From contig JBJOIT010000024.1 of assembly GCA_046046915.1 (NCBI GenBank), forward strand, positions 1 through 46,723: a stretch of DNA of 46,723 bases, given 5' to 3'. The translations under genes and the position numbers were made by a program. The DNA comes from JBEEJZ01 sp046046915 (GTDB lineage Bacteria > Pseudomonadota > Gammaproteobacteria > Burkholderiales > Burkholderiaceae_C). Under the pieces are notes generated by a model. The model was not told where the DNA came from. It worked only from the letters and a program-made list of their open reading frames with translations, and made no database searches. This document shows, piece after piece, positions 1 through 7,555 of the stretch (position 1 is the stretch's first letter; each line of letters starts with the position of its first letter).

Positions 1-29
1 CGTTTTGAGTTATTTTGAGGAGTCCTTGA

Positions 30-458
30 ATGGGCAACAAACTTTACGTGGGCAACCTGCCCTATTCTTTCCGTGACGAAGACCTGCTCCAGGCTTTTTC
101 TGCTCACGGTAACGTCACCAGCGCTAAGGTCATGATGGAACGTGACACCGGCCGTTCCAAGGGCTTCGGCTTTGTGGAAATGGGCAGCGATGCTGAAGCT
201 CAAGCAGCGATCAGCGCTGTGAACGGTCAGCAATACGGTGGTCGTGGTCTCGTGGTGAACGAAGCCCGTCCCATGGAGCCACGTCCTCCCCGTAGCGGCG
301 GCTTCGGTGGTGGTGCTGGCGGCGGCGGCGGTTACGGCGGCGGTGGCCGCAGTGGTGGCGGCGGCGGTTACGGCGGTGGTGGTGGTGGCCGCAGCGGTGG
401 CGGTGGCTACGGCGGCGGCGGCGGTGGTGGTTACGGCGGTGGCCGTAGCAGCTACTAA
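30..458 (+). CDS. Glycine-rich RRM RNA-binding protein
   Basis: A 142-aa protein with one N-terminal RNA recognition motif. RNP2 (LYVGNL, residues 5-10) and RNP1 (KGFGFVEM, 44-51) are both intact. From about residue 91 to the end it is almost only Gly with Tyr, Arg and Ser, in GGGGYGGGG/GGRSGGGG units. Proteins of this type in bacteria and cyanobacteria are single-stranded RNA binders, often cold-induced; that role is inferred from the family. An AGGAG ribosome site precedes the ATG by about 8 bases. It is a single-gene unit ending in a strong terminator shared with the convergent SDR gene. The in-frame glycine repeats could expand or contract between strains. Confidence 0.93.
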   Translation: MGNKLYVGNLPYSFRDEDLLQAFSAHGNVTSAKVMMERDTGRSKGFGFVEMGSDAEAQAAISAVNGQQYGGRGLVVNEARPMEPRPPRSGGFGGGAGGGGGYGGGGRSGGGGGYGGGGGGRSGGGGYGGGGGGGYGGGRSSY

Positions 459-489
459 GCACTCCGCAGGGTTTTCAATAACCTGTACT

Positions 490-514
490 AAAAGGCTCCC
501 TAGGGAGCCTTTTT
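490..514. terminator. Bidirectional intrinsic terminator
   Basis: Perfect hairpin AAAAGGCTCCC-TA-GGGAGCCTTTT with a T run on either strand. It sits between the RRM gene (ends 458) and the convergent SDR gene (ends 584), so it can end both transcripts. Confidence 0.85.
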
Positions 515-583
515 GCTGTGCGGTACGCCGGGATAAGACCCCCTGTTTGTCAACTTCAAGCGGCAAGTACGAGGCCGTTCAGG

Positions 584-1369
584 TCAATCAGGCGCAATGC
601 GGTGTTTACGAGGCCGGCCAGAAAGCAATCGGTCATACAAGCCGTTGGGCAAGAGTCGCAAGAGTTTTGCCACCACGCCCATCTGCCATGGAATCACCCG
701 GTAACTGACACCGGCCGCAATGGCCCTAAAGGCTTGATCGGCAAACGCCTGGGGCGTCATCAAAAACGGCATGGCATAAGAGTTTTGCCGGGTCAGAGGC
801 GTATCCACGTAACCCGGGCAAAGGGTGACAACGTCGACGCCGCTATCGCGAAACTCGCCGCGCAAACTTTCCATGTAACTGATAACTGCAGCCTTGCTGG
901 CGCAATACGCACCATGTCCAGGTAAGCCGCGTATACCTGCAACACTGCCGATCCCAACCAAAGCACCAGACCCACGATGACGCATGGCCGCCAAAAATGG
1001 GTGGAAAGTCGCGGCCATGCCGACGTTGTTGGTCGCAAACAGCTGAGCCATGACGTCAAGATCGACGCGTTCGCTGGTGTCCATTCCCACGCTGATGCCC
1101 GCATTGGCGATCACCACGTCCGGCACACCAATGTGCTCCAGGCATTCCTTGCCAGAGTCAACGATGCTCTCAATCACACTCACATCGGCACTCATACTGT
1201 GAACTCGGCTCTGGTCCAGTCCATTTTTGAGCACCCAATCGTCTATGGCGGCAGACCGCCGAGCCACCAACACCAAGCGATAACCCGCCGAGTAATACCG
1301 TTGTGCCAGCGCCTGGCCGATGCCGCTGGATGCGCCTGTAATAAACGCCAGCGGCGCAACTTCAGCCAT
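584..1369 (-). CDS. SDR family NAD(P)-dependent oxidoreductase
   Basis: A 261-aa classical short-chain dehydrogenase. It has the Rossmann cofactor motif TGASSGIG (residues 11-18), NAG (89-91), the catalytic Ser in GSVAG (142) and YCASK with Tyr155 and Lys159. The substrate is not predictable. The reading frame stays open upstream to 1648, but that extension overlaps lptC and is not SDR-like. The ATG at 1369 lies one base after the lptC stop codon and leads straight into the Rossmann strand, so this start is preferred. Translational coupling to lptC is likely. It is the last gene of the leftward kdsD-kdsC-lptC operon, in a place where many proteobacteria have lptA. Confidence 0.9.
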   Translation of the reverse strand: MAEVAPLAFITGASSGIGQALAQRYYSAGYRLVLVARRSAAIDDWVLKNGLDQSRVHSMSADVSVIESIVDSGKECLEHIGVPDVVIANAGISVGMDTSERVDLDVMAQLFATNNVGMAATFHPFLAAMRHRGSGALVGIGSVAGIRGLPGHGAYCASKAAVISYMESLRGEFRDSGVDVVTLCPGYVDTPLTRQNSYAMPFLMTPQAFADQAFRAIAAGVSYRVIPWQMGVVAKLLRLLPNGLYDRLLSGRPRKHRIAPD

Positions 1370-1370
1370 G

Positions 1371-1988
1371 CTACTTTTGGGCACTTGGGATAAGGATGCC
1401 ACGCACACGGCCACGAAGATCAAGCACACGATCCAAGTTGTCGAAGGCAAGCGCATCGGCTGTGAATCGATCCTGTCCGCGAATAATGGTGACGGGTTGA
1501 TGCGAGGACAAACGTTCGGCTTTAAGAAACGCGTGCAGAAACTCTCCCTGAAATTCAAGACGGGCCAGGGGTTTGCCGGTTTCATCCACCACCGCCTCCC
1601 GCACCACTTTGGCGTTACCAAAAAGCTGTACTTCGCTTCCGTCCTCATTGCTCAAGGCTCGCTGAGCCGTTGCAGTGCTCGGGCGACCCTGATCGCTGAT
1701 GGAACGAATACGAATCTGGTCAATTTCCAGGGTTTGGGTATCAGGGTAATGCCGCGCCTGAACGCCAAAAACCTCGCTCTGAAGGCGGCCCTGAGGGTCA
1801 AACGAGCGAACCGCAAAATCACGCATGAAGTAATCCGGGTCATGCGTCACGGGCTTAGCGGGACCTGGCGGCTCAAAAACGGGCGCTATTCGTACCATCC
1901 AGTAAGTCACCAGCGCCAAAAGTGCCATCATCACCATGGGAAGGTAGAGAGATAGTCGCTCCCATGCCAAACGCCATGTGCCGCTCAC
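1371..1988 (-). CDS. lptC: LPS export system protein LptC
   Basis: A 205-aa bitopic inner-membrane protein with one N-terminal transmembrane helix (about residues 14-33) and a periplasmic beta-jellyroll-like domain typical of LptC. LptC takes lipopolysaccharide from the LptBFG transporter and hands it to LptA in the trans-envelope bridge. The start is GTG and overlaps the kdsC stop by four bases (GTGA), showing translational coupling. Its place right after kdsC is the classic kdsD-kdsC-lptC order. lptA and lptB do not follow here. Confidence 0.88.
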   Translation of the reverse strand: MSGTWRLAWERLSLYLPMVMMALLALVTYWMVRIAPVFEPPGPAKPVTHDPDYFMRDFAVRSFDPQGRLQSEVFGVQARHYPDTQTLEIDQIRIRSISDQGRPSTATAQRALSNEDGSEVQLFGNAKVVREAVVDETGKPLARLEFQGEFLHAFLKAERLSSHQPVTIIRGQDRFTADALAFDNLDRVLDLRGRVRGILIPSAQK

Positions 1989-2572
1989 ATTGAACTTTCT
2001 TCCAGCAAGGTCACATATTGACCGCTGGCCACCACCAGCAGGTCACAGAACTCGCGCGCGGCACCTTCTCCACCCCGGGCTTTTGTCACGTAATGAGCCA
2101 CGGCCTTGGCCTCGAGGTGGGCGTTGGAAGGCGCACATGCGAAGGCGCAGCGCCGCAACACCGGCAAATCGGGCCAGTCATCGCCGATACCCGCGGCCTG
2201 ATGCCACCCAAGGCCCAAAGTATCAAGAATCTGTTGCGCCGCGGGACGTTTGTCCTCCGTGCCAAAAACCGCGTGCTCTACCCCCAATGCCTTGAGCCTC
2301 AAGCGCAAGGGTGCTGAATCCCGTCCGGTTATCACCACTGGCGTAATGCCTGCCCGCTGCAAGAGCTTGAGCCCTTGGCCGTCCAATGTGTTGAAGCGTT
2401 TCAGAGTTTCGCCTTCACCAGAAAAATAGAGCCCGCCATCCGTTAAAACACCATCGACATCAAAAAAAGCCACTTTGACTTCCTGTGCCCGCAACAAAAG
2501 CTCGGGTAGGAATGCCAGGGAAGGTGTCAGGCGGCTCAGCTTAGTCGGCACATCTACAAGCGTGGATGCCAT
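1985..2572 (-). CDS. kdsC: 3-deoxy-D-manno-octulosonate 8-phosphate phosphatase KdsC
   Basis: A 195-aa HAD-superfamily phosphatase of the small C0 (capless) type. HAD motif I is DVDGVLTDG (about 38-46), motif II is the Thr in VVITGRDS, and motif III/IV is the GIGDDWPDL stretch (about 129-137). It releases phosphate from Kdo-8-P to give Kdo for lipid A-core assembly. Translation could begin at a TTG at 2578, but the ATG at 2572, three bases after the kdsD stop and behind AAGGTG, fits better. It is about the usual KdsC length, with a short N-terminal extension. Cytoplasmic. Confidence 0.93.
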   Translation of the reverse strand: MASTLVDVPTKLSRLTPSLAFLPELLLRAQEVKVAFFDVDGVLTDGGLYFSGEGETLKRFNTLDGQGLKLLQRAGITPVVITGRDSAPLRLRLKALGVEHAVFGTEDKRPAAQQILDTLGLGWHQAAGIGDDWPDLPVLRRCAFACAPSNAHLEAKAVAHYVTKARGGEGAAREFCDLLVVASGQYVTLLEESSM

Positions 2573-2574
2573 GA

Positions 2575-3576
2575 TCAAATCACCTTGGCTCGCATCAGAT
2601 CATTGGTGTTCAGCGCACCGCACAGACGACCCTCTTGATCTATGACCAAGACACTGGTAATTCGGCTTTGCTCCATCAGCGCAACAGCATCTGCCGCCAA
2701 AGAGCCGATGGCGATGCTTCGGGGTGACCCGTGCATGACGTCACGGGCAGTGATGCTGCGCAAGTCAGTGCCTTTTTCAACCAAACGACGCAAATCACCA
2801 TCTGTAAATATCCCGACAACGCGCTGCTCAGTATCAACTACCGCAGTAGCGCCCAAACCTTTGGCGCTCATTTCGCGCATCAGCTCACCCAAACCCGCAT
2901 TCGGACCCACACGTGGAACGTCAGCGCCTGAGCGCATCACGTCATCAACCAATGTCAGGAGCTTGCGGCCCAAAGCACCACCAGGGTGTGAACGGGCAAA
3001 GTCTTCGGCCTTGAAACCACGGGCATCAAGCAAGGCGACAGCCAGCGCGTCGCCCAAGGCCAGTTGAGCCGTGGTACTGGCCGTAGGCGCGAGATTAAGG
3101 GGGCACGCCTCTTTTTCAACGCCGCAGTCCAACACCATATCTGCATGGCGGCCCAGACTGGAATCCAGGCGGCTCGTAATGGCGATCAAGGTCGGACCGA
3201 GACGCTTGAGCACCGGCAAAATCGCCGTGAGCTCGGTCGACTCACCACTGTTAGAAATCGCAATCACCACGTCCACGGGCTTGATCATGCCAAGATCGCC
3301 ATGGCTGGCCTCCGCGGGGTGAACAAACAAGGCCGGCGTGCCAGTGGACGCCAATGTGGCCGCAATCTTGCGCCCGATATGGCCGCTTTTGCCTATGCCC
3401 ATGACTACCACGCGGCCTTGTGTTTCAAGCAAGCACTGCACGGCTTGCGCAAAAATCTGACCTGTTCGGGCTCGAAGGCCTGAAATGGCCGCAGCCTCAA
3501 TGTCAAAAGTCTCATGAGCCAATGCAATCGCGCGATCGGCCTGAAAGAGACGGTCTGAGTGAGGACGTTGAGTCAT
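2575..3576 (-). CDS. kdsD: Arabinose-5-phosphate isomerase KdsD (KpsF/GutQ family)
   Basis: A 333-aa protein with an N-terminal SIS sugar-isomerase domain (about 40-185; GIGKSGHIGRK, HPAEASHGDLGM at 86-97, SNSGESTE) and two CBS domains (about 210-330). It interconverts ribulose-5-phosphate and arabinose-5-phosphate, the first committed precursor of Kdo. It heads the leftward operon whose next genes are kdsC and lptC, giving a coherent Kdo/LPS function. The divergent antiporter gene starts 68 bp away, so the short gap must carry promoters for both. Confidence 0.94.
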   Translation of the reverse strand: MTQRPHSDRLFQADRAIALAHETFDIEAAAISGLRARTGQIFAQAVQCLLETQGRVVVMGIGKSGHIGRKIAATLASTGTPALFVHPAEASHGDLGMIKPVDVVIAISNSGESTELTAILPVLKRLGPTLIAITSRLDSSLGRHADMVLDCGVEKEACPLNLAPTASTTAQLALGDALAVALLDARGFKAEDFARSHPGGALGRKLLTLVDDVMRSGADVPRVGPNAGLGELMREMSAKGLGATAVVDTEQRVVGIFTDGDLRRLVEKGTDLRSITARDVMHGSPRSIAIGSLAADAVALMEQSRITSVLVIDQEGRLCGALNTNDLMRAKVI

Positions 3577-3644
3577 TTGATGATTTTATGGGCGCAAACT
3601 CAGCCCTTAAGTTAACGGACATAAGTGCTTGCTAGTATTGAGGC

Positions 3645-5636
3645 ATGTCCGGCCTGGAAATCACCCTTCTCTATTTGCTTGCTGCAGTGTTGGGCGTGGT
3701 GGCCTGCCGGTCATTCAAGTTGCCGCCCATGTTGGGTTACCTAGTGGTGGGGGTGGTGATAGGCCCCAACGCCATGGCATTGGCCAAGAGCGCCGAAGGC
3801 GTTCAGCATCTAGGTGAGTTTGGCGTGGTCTTCTTGATGTTTGTGATTGGACTGGAGTTCAATCTGAACAAACTTCGTGCCATGCGCCGCCATGTGTTGG
3901 GGCTGGGCATGTTGCAGGTGGTTCTAACGATGCTGGTAGCCTCTGGGGCTATGCTGGGCCTGGCAACTCTTGCACCCGGACTTTGGGGCATGGGCTGGCA
4001 AGCGGCGCTGGCCCTTTCTGGCGCCTTGGCCATGAGCAGTACCGCGATTGTGGTCAAGCTGATGGCGGAGCGCTTGGAACTTGAGTCCGAGCACGGCAAG
4101 CGCGTGATGGGCGTTCTCTTATTCCAGGATCTGGCAGTGGTACCGCTTTTGGTACTGATCCCGGCATTAGGTGCGTCTGGTGAAAACCTGCTGACCTCAC
4201 TGACAGTGGCTGCATTGAAGGCAACGTTGCTCATCACCGTCTTGCTGGTAGGAGGGCAATGGGTCATGCGGCGCTGGCTGACCTTGGTGGCCCGGCGCAA
4301 AAGCGATGAGTTGTTCGTGTTGAATTTGCTGCTCGTCACGCTGGGCCTGGCCTGGCTGACAGAGCTGGCGGGGCTGAGCCTGGCCCTCGGTGCTTTCATT
4401 GCCGGCATGCTGATTTCCGAGACTGAATTCAAGCCACAGGTGGAAACAGACATTCGGCCATTTCATGACGTCTTGTTAGGCCTGTTTTTCATCAGCATCG
4501 GCATGATGCTTGATTGGCGGATGGTGCTGGAGCGATGGCCGCTGGTACTGTTGCTGCTGACTGCCCCTGTGGTGTTCAAGGCGATATTGGTATCTGTACT
4601 TGCCCGAGCGCTGGGGGCCACCACGGGAACGTCGCTGCGTACAGGTCTCTATCTCGCTCAAGCGGGCGAATTTGGCTTTGTGCTTTTGGCACTCGCTCAA
4701 AAAAGTGAGCTGGTTCCCCCCGCATTGCTCAACCCGATCCTGGCCGGCATGGTTCTGTCGATGGTGGCCACGCCATTTATCGTTATGTACAGCAACGCAA
4801 TCGTGATGAAGTTTGTCAGTAGCGATTGGCTTCAACAGTCATTGCAAATGACCAGCATCGCACGGAAGTCCATCAACACCAGCAAGCACGTGATCATTTG
4901 TGGCTACGGACGATGTGGCCAGAACCTTGCGCGCATGCTTGAGCGGGAGGCCATTCCCTATATGGCGCTAGACCTGGATCCCGATCGGGTCAGGCAAGCA
5001 GCCGCTGCGGGGGACTCCGTGGTGTTTGGTGACGCTAGCCGTCTGCAGGCGTTGATGGCAGCGGGTCTGGCCCGTGCCAGCGCTGTCGTGATCACTTATC
5101 AGGAGGTGCCAGGGGCCATGAAGGTGCTGGCACACATTCGTACGCACGCCCCGCAGGTGCCAGTCATTGTGCGAACACAGGACGACCAAGATCTCGAAGC
5201 CCTTCAGCAGGCGGGTGCCACCGAAGTGGTGCCCGAGGCCATTGAAGGCTCCCTGATGTTGGCCAGTCATGCGCTAGCACTGGTGGGTGTGCCCATGCGC
5301 CGCGTGATTCGCGTGGTTCAGGATCAAAGGGATGCCAGGTACAACCTTTTACGGGGTTATTTCCATGGTGCAGACGATAGCTCGGTAGACGAACTGCACC
5401 AGGAGCGCCTGGCATCGATCACACTGCCCATGGGGGCCAGGTGCATAGGCAAGACGCTTGATCACTTCGAGCTAGACACCATGGGGGTCCGCCTGCTGAG
5501 CCTGAGGCGTCAATCCGGGAAAAGCATAGATGTACGAGACCAGAACATCATGATTGAGAGCAGTGACACCCTGGTGCTTTCAGGCAAGGCCGAGGCCATC
5601 GCACAAGCAGAGACGGTGCTACTCAAAGGCGCCTGA
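3645..5636 (+). CDS. CPA2 monovalent cation:proton antiporter (KefB/KefC-like)
   Basis: A 663-aa membrane protein. Residues 1 to about 390 form the polytopic Na+/H+ exchanger domain, with the family motif FQDLAVVP at 160-167 and a charged 'TGLYLAQAGEFGF' helix near 333-345. It is followed by a cytosolic RCK_N/TrkA-N NAD-binding domain (GYGRCGQNLA at 420-429) and a TrkA-C domain (about 580-660). The architecture matches KefB/KefC potassium efflux systems. Ion specificity and glutathione gating cannot be read from sequence, and no KefF/KefG partner is nearby. Betaproteobacteria often carry this gene divergent from kdsD, as here. Confidence 0.9.
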   Translation: MSGLEITLLYLLAAVLGVVACRSFKLPPMLGYLVVGVVIGPNAMALAKSAEGVQHLGEFGVVFLMFVIGLEFNLNKLRAMRRHVLGLGMLQVVLTMLVASGAMLGLATLAPGLWGMGWQAALALSGALAMSSTAIVVKLMAERLELESEHGKRVMGVLLFQDLAVVPLLVLIPALGASGENLLTSLTVAALKATLLITVLLVGGQWVMRRWLTLVARRKSDELFVLNLLLVTLGLAWLTELAGLSLALGAFIAGMLISETEFKPQVETDIRPFHDVLLGLFFISIGMMLDWRMVLERWPLVLLLLTAPVVFKAILVSVLARALGATTGTSLRTGLYLAQAGEFGFVLLALAQKSELVPPALLNPILAGMVLSMVATPFIVMYSNAIVMKFVSSDWLQQSLQMTSIARKSINTSKHVIICGYGRCGQNLARMLEREAIPYMALDLDPDRVRQAAAAGDSVVFGDASRLQALMAAGLARASAVVITYQEVPGAMKVLAHIRTHAPQVPVIVRTQDDQDLEALQQAGATEVVPEAIEGSLMLASHALALVGVPMRRVIRVVQDQRDARYNLLRGYFHGADDSSVDELHQERLASITLPMGARCIGKTLDHFELDTMGVRLLSLRRQSGKSIDVRDQNIMIESSDTLVLSGKAEAIAQAETVLLKGA

Positions 5637-5650
5637 GACCTCAACTGAGC

Positions 5651-5694
5651 TGGGGGCGGGAACACGACTTTAAGTCGTCATAACTCGCGCCCCA
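5651..5694. terminator. Compound hairpin between convergent antiporter gene and mnmE
   Basis: Inner perfect palindrome ACGACTT-T-AAGTCGT (5664-5678) inside an outer GC stem (TGGGGGC at 5651-5657 against GCCCCA at 5689-5694). It lies in the 72-bp gap between two convergent stop codons. The T tract is poor, so it is a candidate terminator or RNA 3'-end stabiliser. Confidence 0.5.
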
Positions 5695-5708
5695 CCCGTC
5701 CGCGCAAA

Positions 5709-7133
5709 TCACTTTCCGATACAGAAGCTGGAAAAAATGACGCCCAGCAAATCATCGGAGGTGAATTCGCCCGTGATCTCGTTCAATGCGTTTTGCCCCA
5801 ATCGCAGTTCTTCGGCAAGCAAGTCCAGCGAGGCAGTCTGTGCACTCAGGTGTGCCTGGGCTTGTGTCAGATGCGCCTTGACTCTGTGCAGGGCTTGCAC
5901 ATGTCGCTCGCGGGCCATGTAAACCCCTTCGGGTGCAGCCTGCCAACCGGCCAGAGACAACAAACGATGGCGCAGAACATCCAAGCCATCACCGGTTCGG
6001 GCAGAGAGGGCCAAGCCTGGGGCTCGTGATGCGTCAGTAACGGCATCCGCCTTGTTCCAAAGGTGTACGACGGGTGTTGTCGGCGCCAGCTTCTGGCTCA
6101 TGGCCTGTGCGATCAATGCATCTGCACTGGCGTACTCTGGATCCGCTACACGCGTCAGGTCATGCAAAAACAAGACTGCATCTGCGCCTTCAATTTCGGA
6201 CCAAGCCCGCTCGATGCCAATTTTTTCTACCAGATCCGTACTTTGCCGCAGACCCGCTGTGTCGATGACATGCAGCGGCACACCTTCGATCTGGATGGTC
6301 TGCTGCACTTTGTCGCGAGTCGTGCCCGGTACCGGCGTCACGATGGCCAGCTCGGCGCCCGCCAATGCATTGAGCAGTGATGATTTGCCGGCATTGGGCT
6401 GCCCCGCAATCACCACCTTGATCCCCTCCCTGAGCAGCACCCCCTGGCCAGCTTTGCGAGCAATCGTCGCCAACATCGCTTGGAGCTTTTCCATCTGCCC
6501 ACTGGCATCAGCCTGCTGCAAAAAATCTATTTCTTCTTCAGGGAAATCAAGCGTGGCTTCAACCAGCATCCGCAGGTGAATCATGGCTTCCCGCAAGGCC
6601 CCGATTTCCTTCGAAAACTCGCCCGACAGCGATCGGCTGGCACTACGTGCCGCAGCCTCCGTGCTGGCATCAATCAAGTCGGCAATAGCTTCTGCCTGCG
6701 CAAGGTCAATTTTGTCGTTCAGAAAGGCTCGTTCGGTGAACTCGCCTGGGCGTGCTAAACGCAGGCGCGACAGGATTTCTGTGCCAGTTGCAGGGTCCTT
6801 GCTTTGCGCGGCCTCCAGACAGCGGGCAAGGAGAAGTTGTAGTACCACGGGCCCGCCGTGAGCCTGTAACTCCAACACGTCTTCGCCTGTGAAGGAATGT
6901 GGGCCAGGGAAAAACAGCGCCAGCCCATGGTCTATGGCTGAGCCATCAGTGGCAATAAATGGTCCGTAGGTCGCCTCTCTAGGCTTCAAAGAGCGGCCAA
7001 GCAGGGCTTGAATCAAGTCCTGTAAGCCCCAGCCGCTAACGCGAACAATACCCACAGCCCCGCGACCAGGCGCAGTGGCAATAGCAGCAATTGGATCGGG
7101 ATGGGCATGGGTCATTGCTGGAACTGGTGTCAT
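5709..7133 (-). CDS. mnmE: tRNA uridine-5-carboxymethylaminomethyl(34) synthesis GTPase MnmE
   Basis: A 474-aa protein of the TrmE/MnmE family. It has an N-terminal tetrahydrofolate-binding domain (IAAIATAPGRGAVGIVRVSG), a helical domain, and an inserted G domain with G1 GQPNAGKS (244-251), G3 DTAGLR (291-296) and G4 NKAD (360-363). It ends in the diagnostic C-terminal CIGK with the catalytic Cys. With MnmG (encoded at 24.2 kb) it installs the cmnm5 group on wobble uridine 34 of several tRNAs. The start may be this ATG or the Met at residue 7. It is transcribed toward the antiporter gene. Confidence 0.96.
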   Translation of the reverse strand: MTPVPAMTHAHPDPIAAIATAPGRGAVGIVRVSGWGLQDLIQALLGRSLKPREATYGPFIATDGSAIDHGLALFFPGPHSFTGEDVLELQAHGGPVVLQLLLARCLEAAQSKDPATGTEILSRLRLARPGEFTERAFLNDKIDLAQAEAIADLIDASTEAAARSASRSLSGEFSKEIGALREAMIHLRMLVEATLDFPEEEIDFLQQADASGQMEKLQAMLATIARKAGQGVLLREGIKVVIAGQPNAGKSSLLNALAGAELAIVTPVPGTTRDKVQQTIQIEGVPLHVIDTAGLRQSTDLVEKIGIERAWSEIEGADAVLFLHDLTRVADPEYASADALIAQAMSQKLAPTTPVVHLWNKADAVTDASRAPGLALSARTGDGLDVLRHRLLSLAGWQAAPEGVYMARERHVQALHRVKAHLTQAQAHLSAQTASLDLLAEELRLGQNALNEITGEFTSDDLLGVIFSSFCIGK

Positions 7134-7158
7134 CTTGCCGGGTCGGCGGAGGAAGCCC

Positions 7159-7482
7159 TTAGATTTGCCGGGCGGGGATCCTGACCCGCAAGCCGTCCAT
7201 CTCGCCTGTCATTCTCACTCTGCAGGCCAGTCGACTATTGGGTCGCCTCTCGTCAGCAACATAGTCCAGCATCTCATTTTCTGCGTCTTCTGCTGGTGCC
7301 AGCATGTGTTCTTCCGCTGGCGCAATGTAGCAATGGCAGGTGCCACAGGTGCCGTTACCACCGCACTCTGCCAAAAAACCATCGATGCCAGCGGCCCGCA
7401 CCGTCTCAAGTAGCGTCGTTCCGGACTCGCCTTCGGCTTCATATTGGCCACCATTGGCCAGCGTAATCAAAATGAGTGGCAT
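7159..7482 (-). CDS. 2Fe-2S ferredoxin (adrenodoxin/putidaredoxin type)
   Basis: A 107-aa ferredoxin with the cluster motif C-x5-C-x2-C (CGGNGTCGTC) and a fourth Cys in LACRVRM, the spacing of vertebrate-type/ISC-like and putidaredoxin-like ferredoxins. It carries electrons between a reductase and an oxygenase or Fe-S assembly partner, but no such partner lies next to it. It sits 25 bp upstream of mnmE on the same strand and is separated from yidC by a terminator, so it probably starts its own transcript and may be cotranscribed with mnmE. Confidence 0.88.
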   Translation of the reverse strand: MPLILITLANGGQYEAEGESGTTLLETVRAAGIDGFLAECGGNGTCGTCHCYIAPAEEHMLAPAEDAENEMLDYVADERRPNSRLACRVRMTGEMDGLRVRIPARQI

Positions 7483-7499
7483 GCGTATGAAATAACAAA

Positions 7500-7526
7500 C
7501 CCCGCCGTTGGGCTCAACGTTCGGGG
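7500..7526 (-). terminator. Terminator of the rpmH-rnpA-yidD-yidC operon
   Basis: On the minus strand, CCCCG-aa-CGTTG-agcc-CAACG-g-CGGGG is followed by a T-rich stretch (TTTGTTATTT). It lies 30 bp after the yidC stop and before the ferredoxin start. Confidence 0.7.
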
Positions 7527-7555
7527 CTATTGGTCAGCGCTGGCCTCGTCCTGAA

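Noticed and set aside
307..450. Short tandem repeats that could suggest a CRISPR or satellite
   Set aside because: They are glycine codons of the RRM protein tail; there are no spacers.
211..708. Low-complexity frames overlapping the glycine-rich tail of the RRM gene
   Set aside because: They arise from the GGC/GGT repeats read in other frames or strands.
1370..1648. Upstream extension of the SDR reading frame
   Set aside because: It lies entirely within lptC in another frame, and the SDR Rossmann motif begins right after the ATG at 1369.
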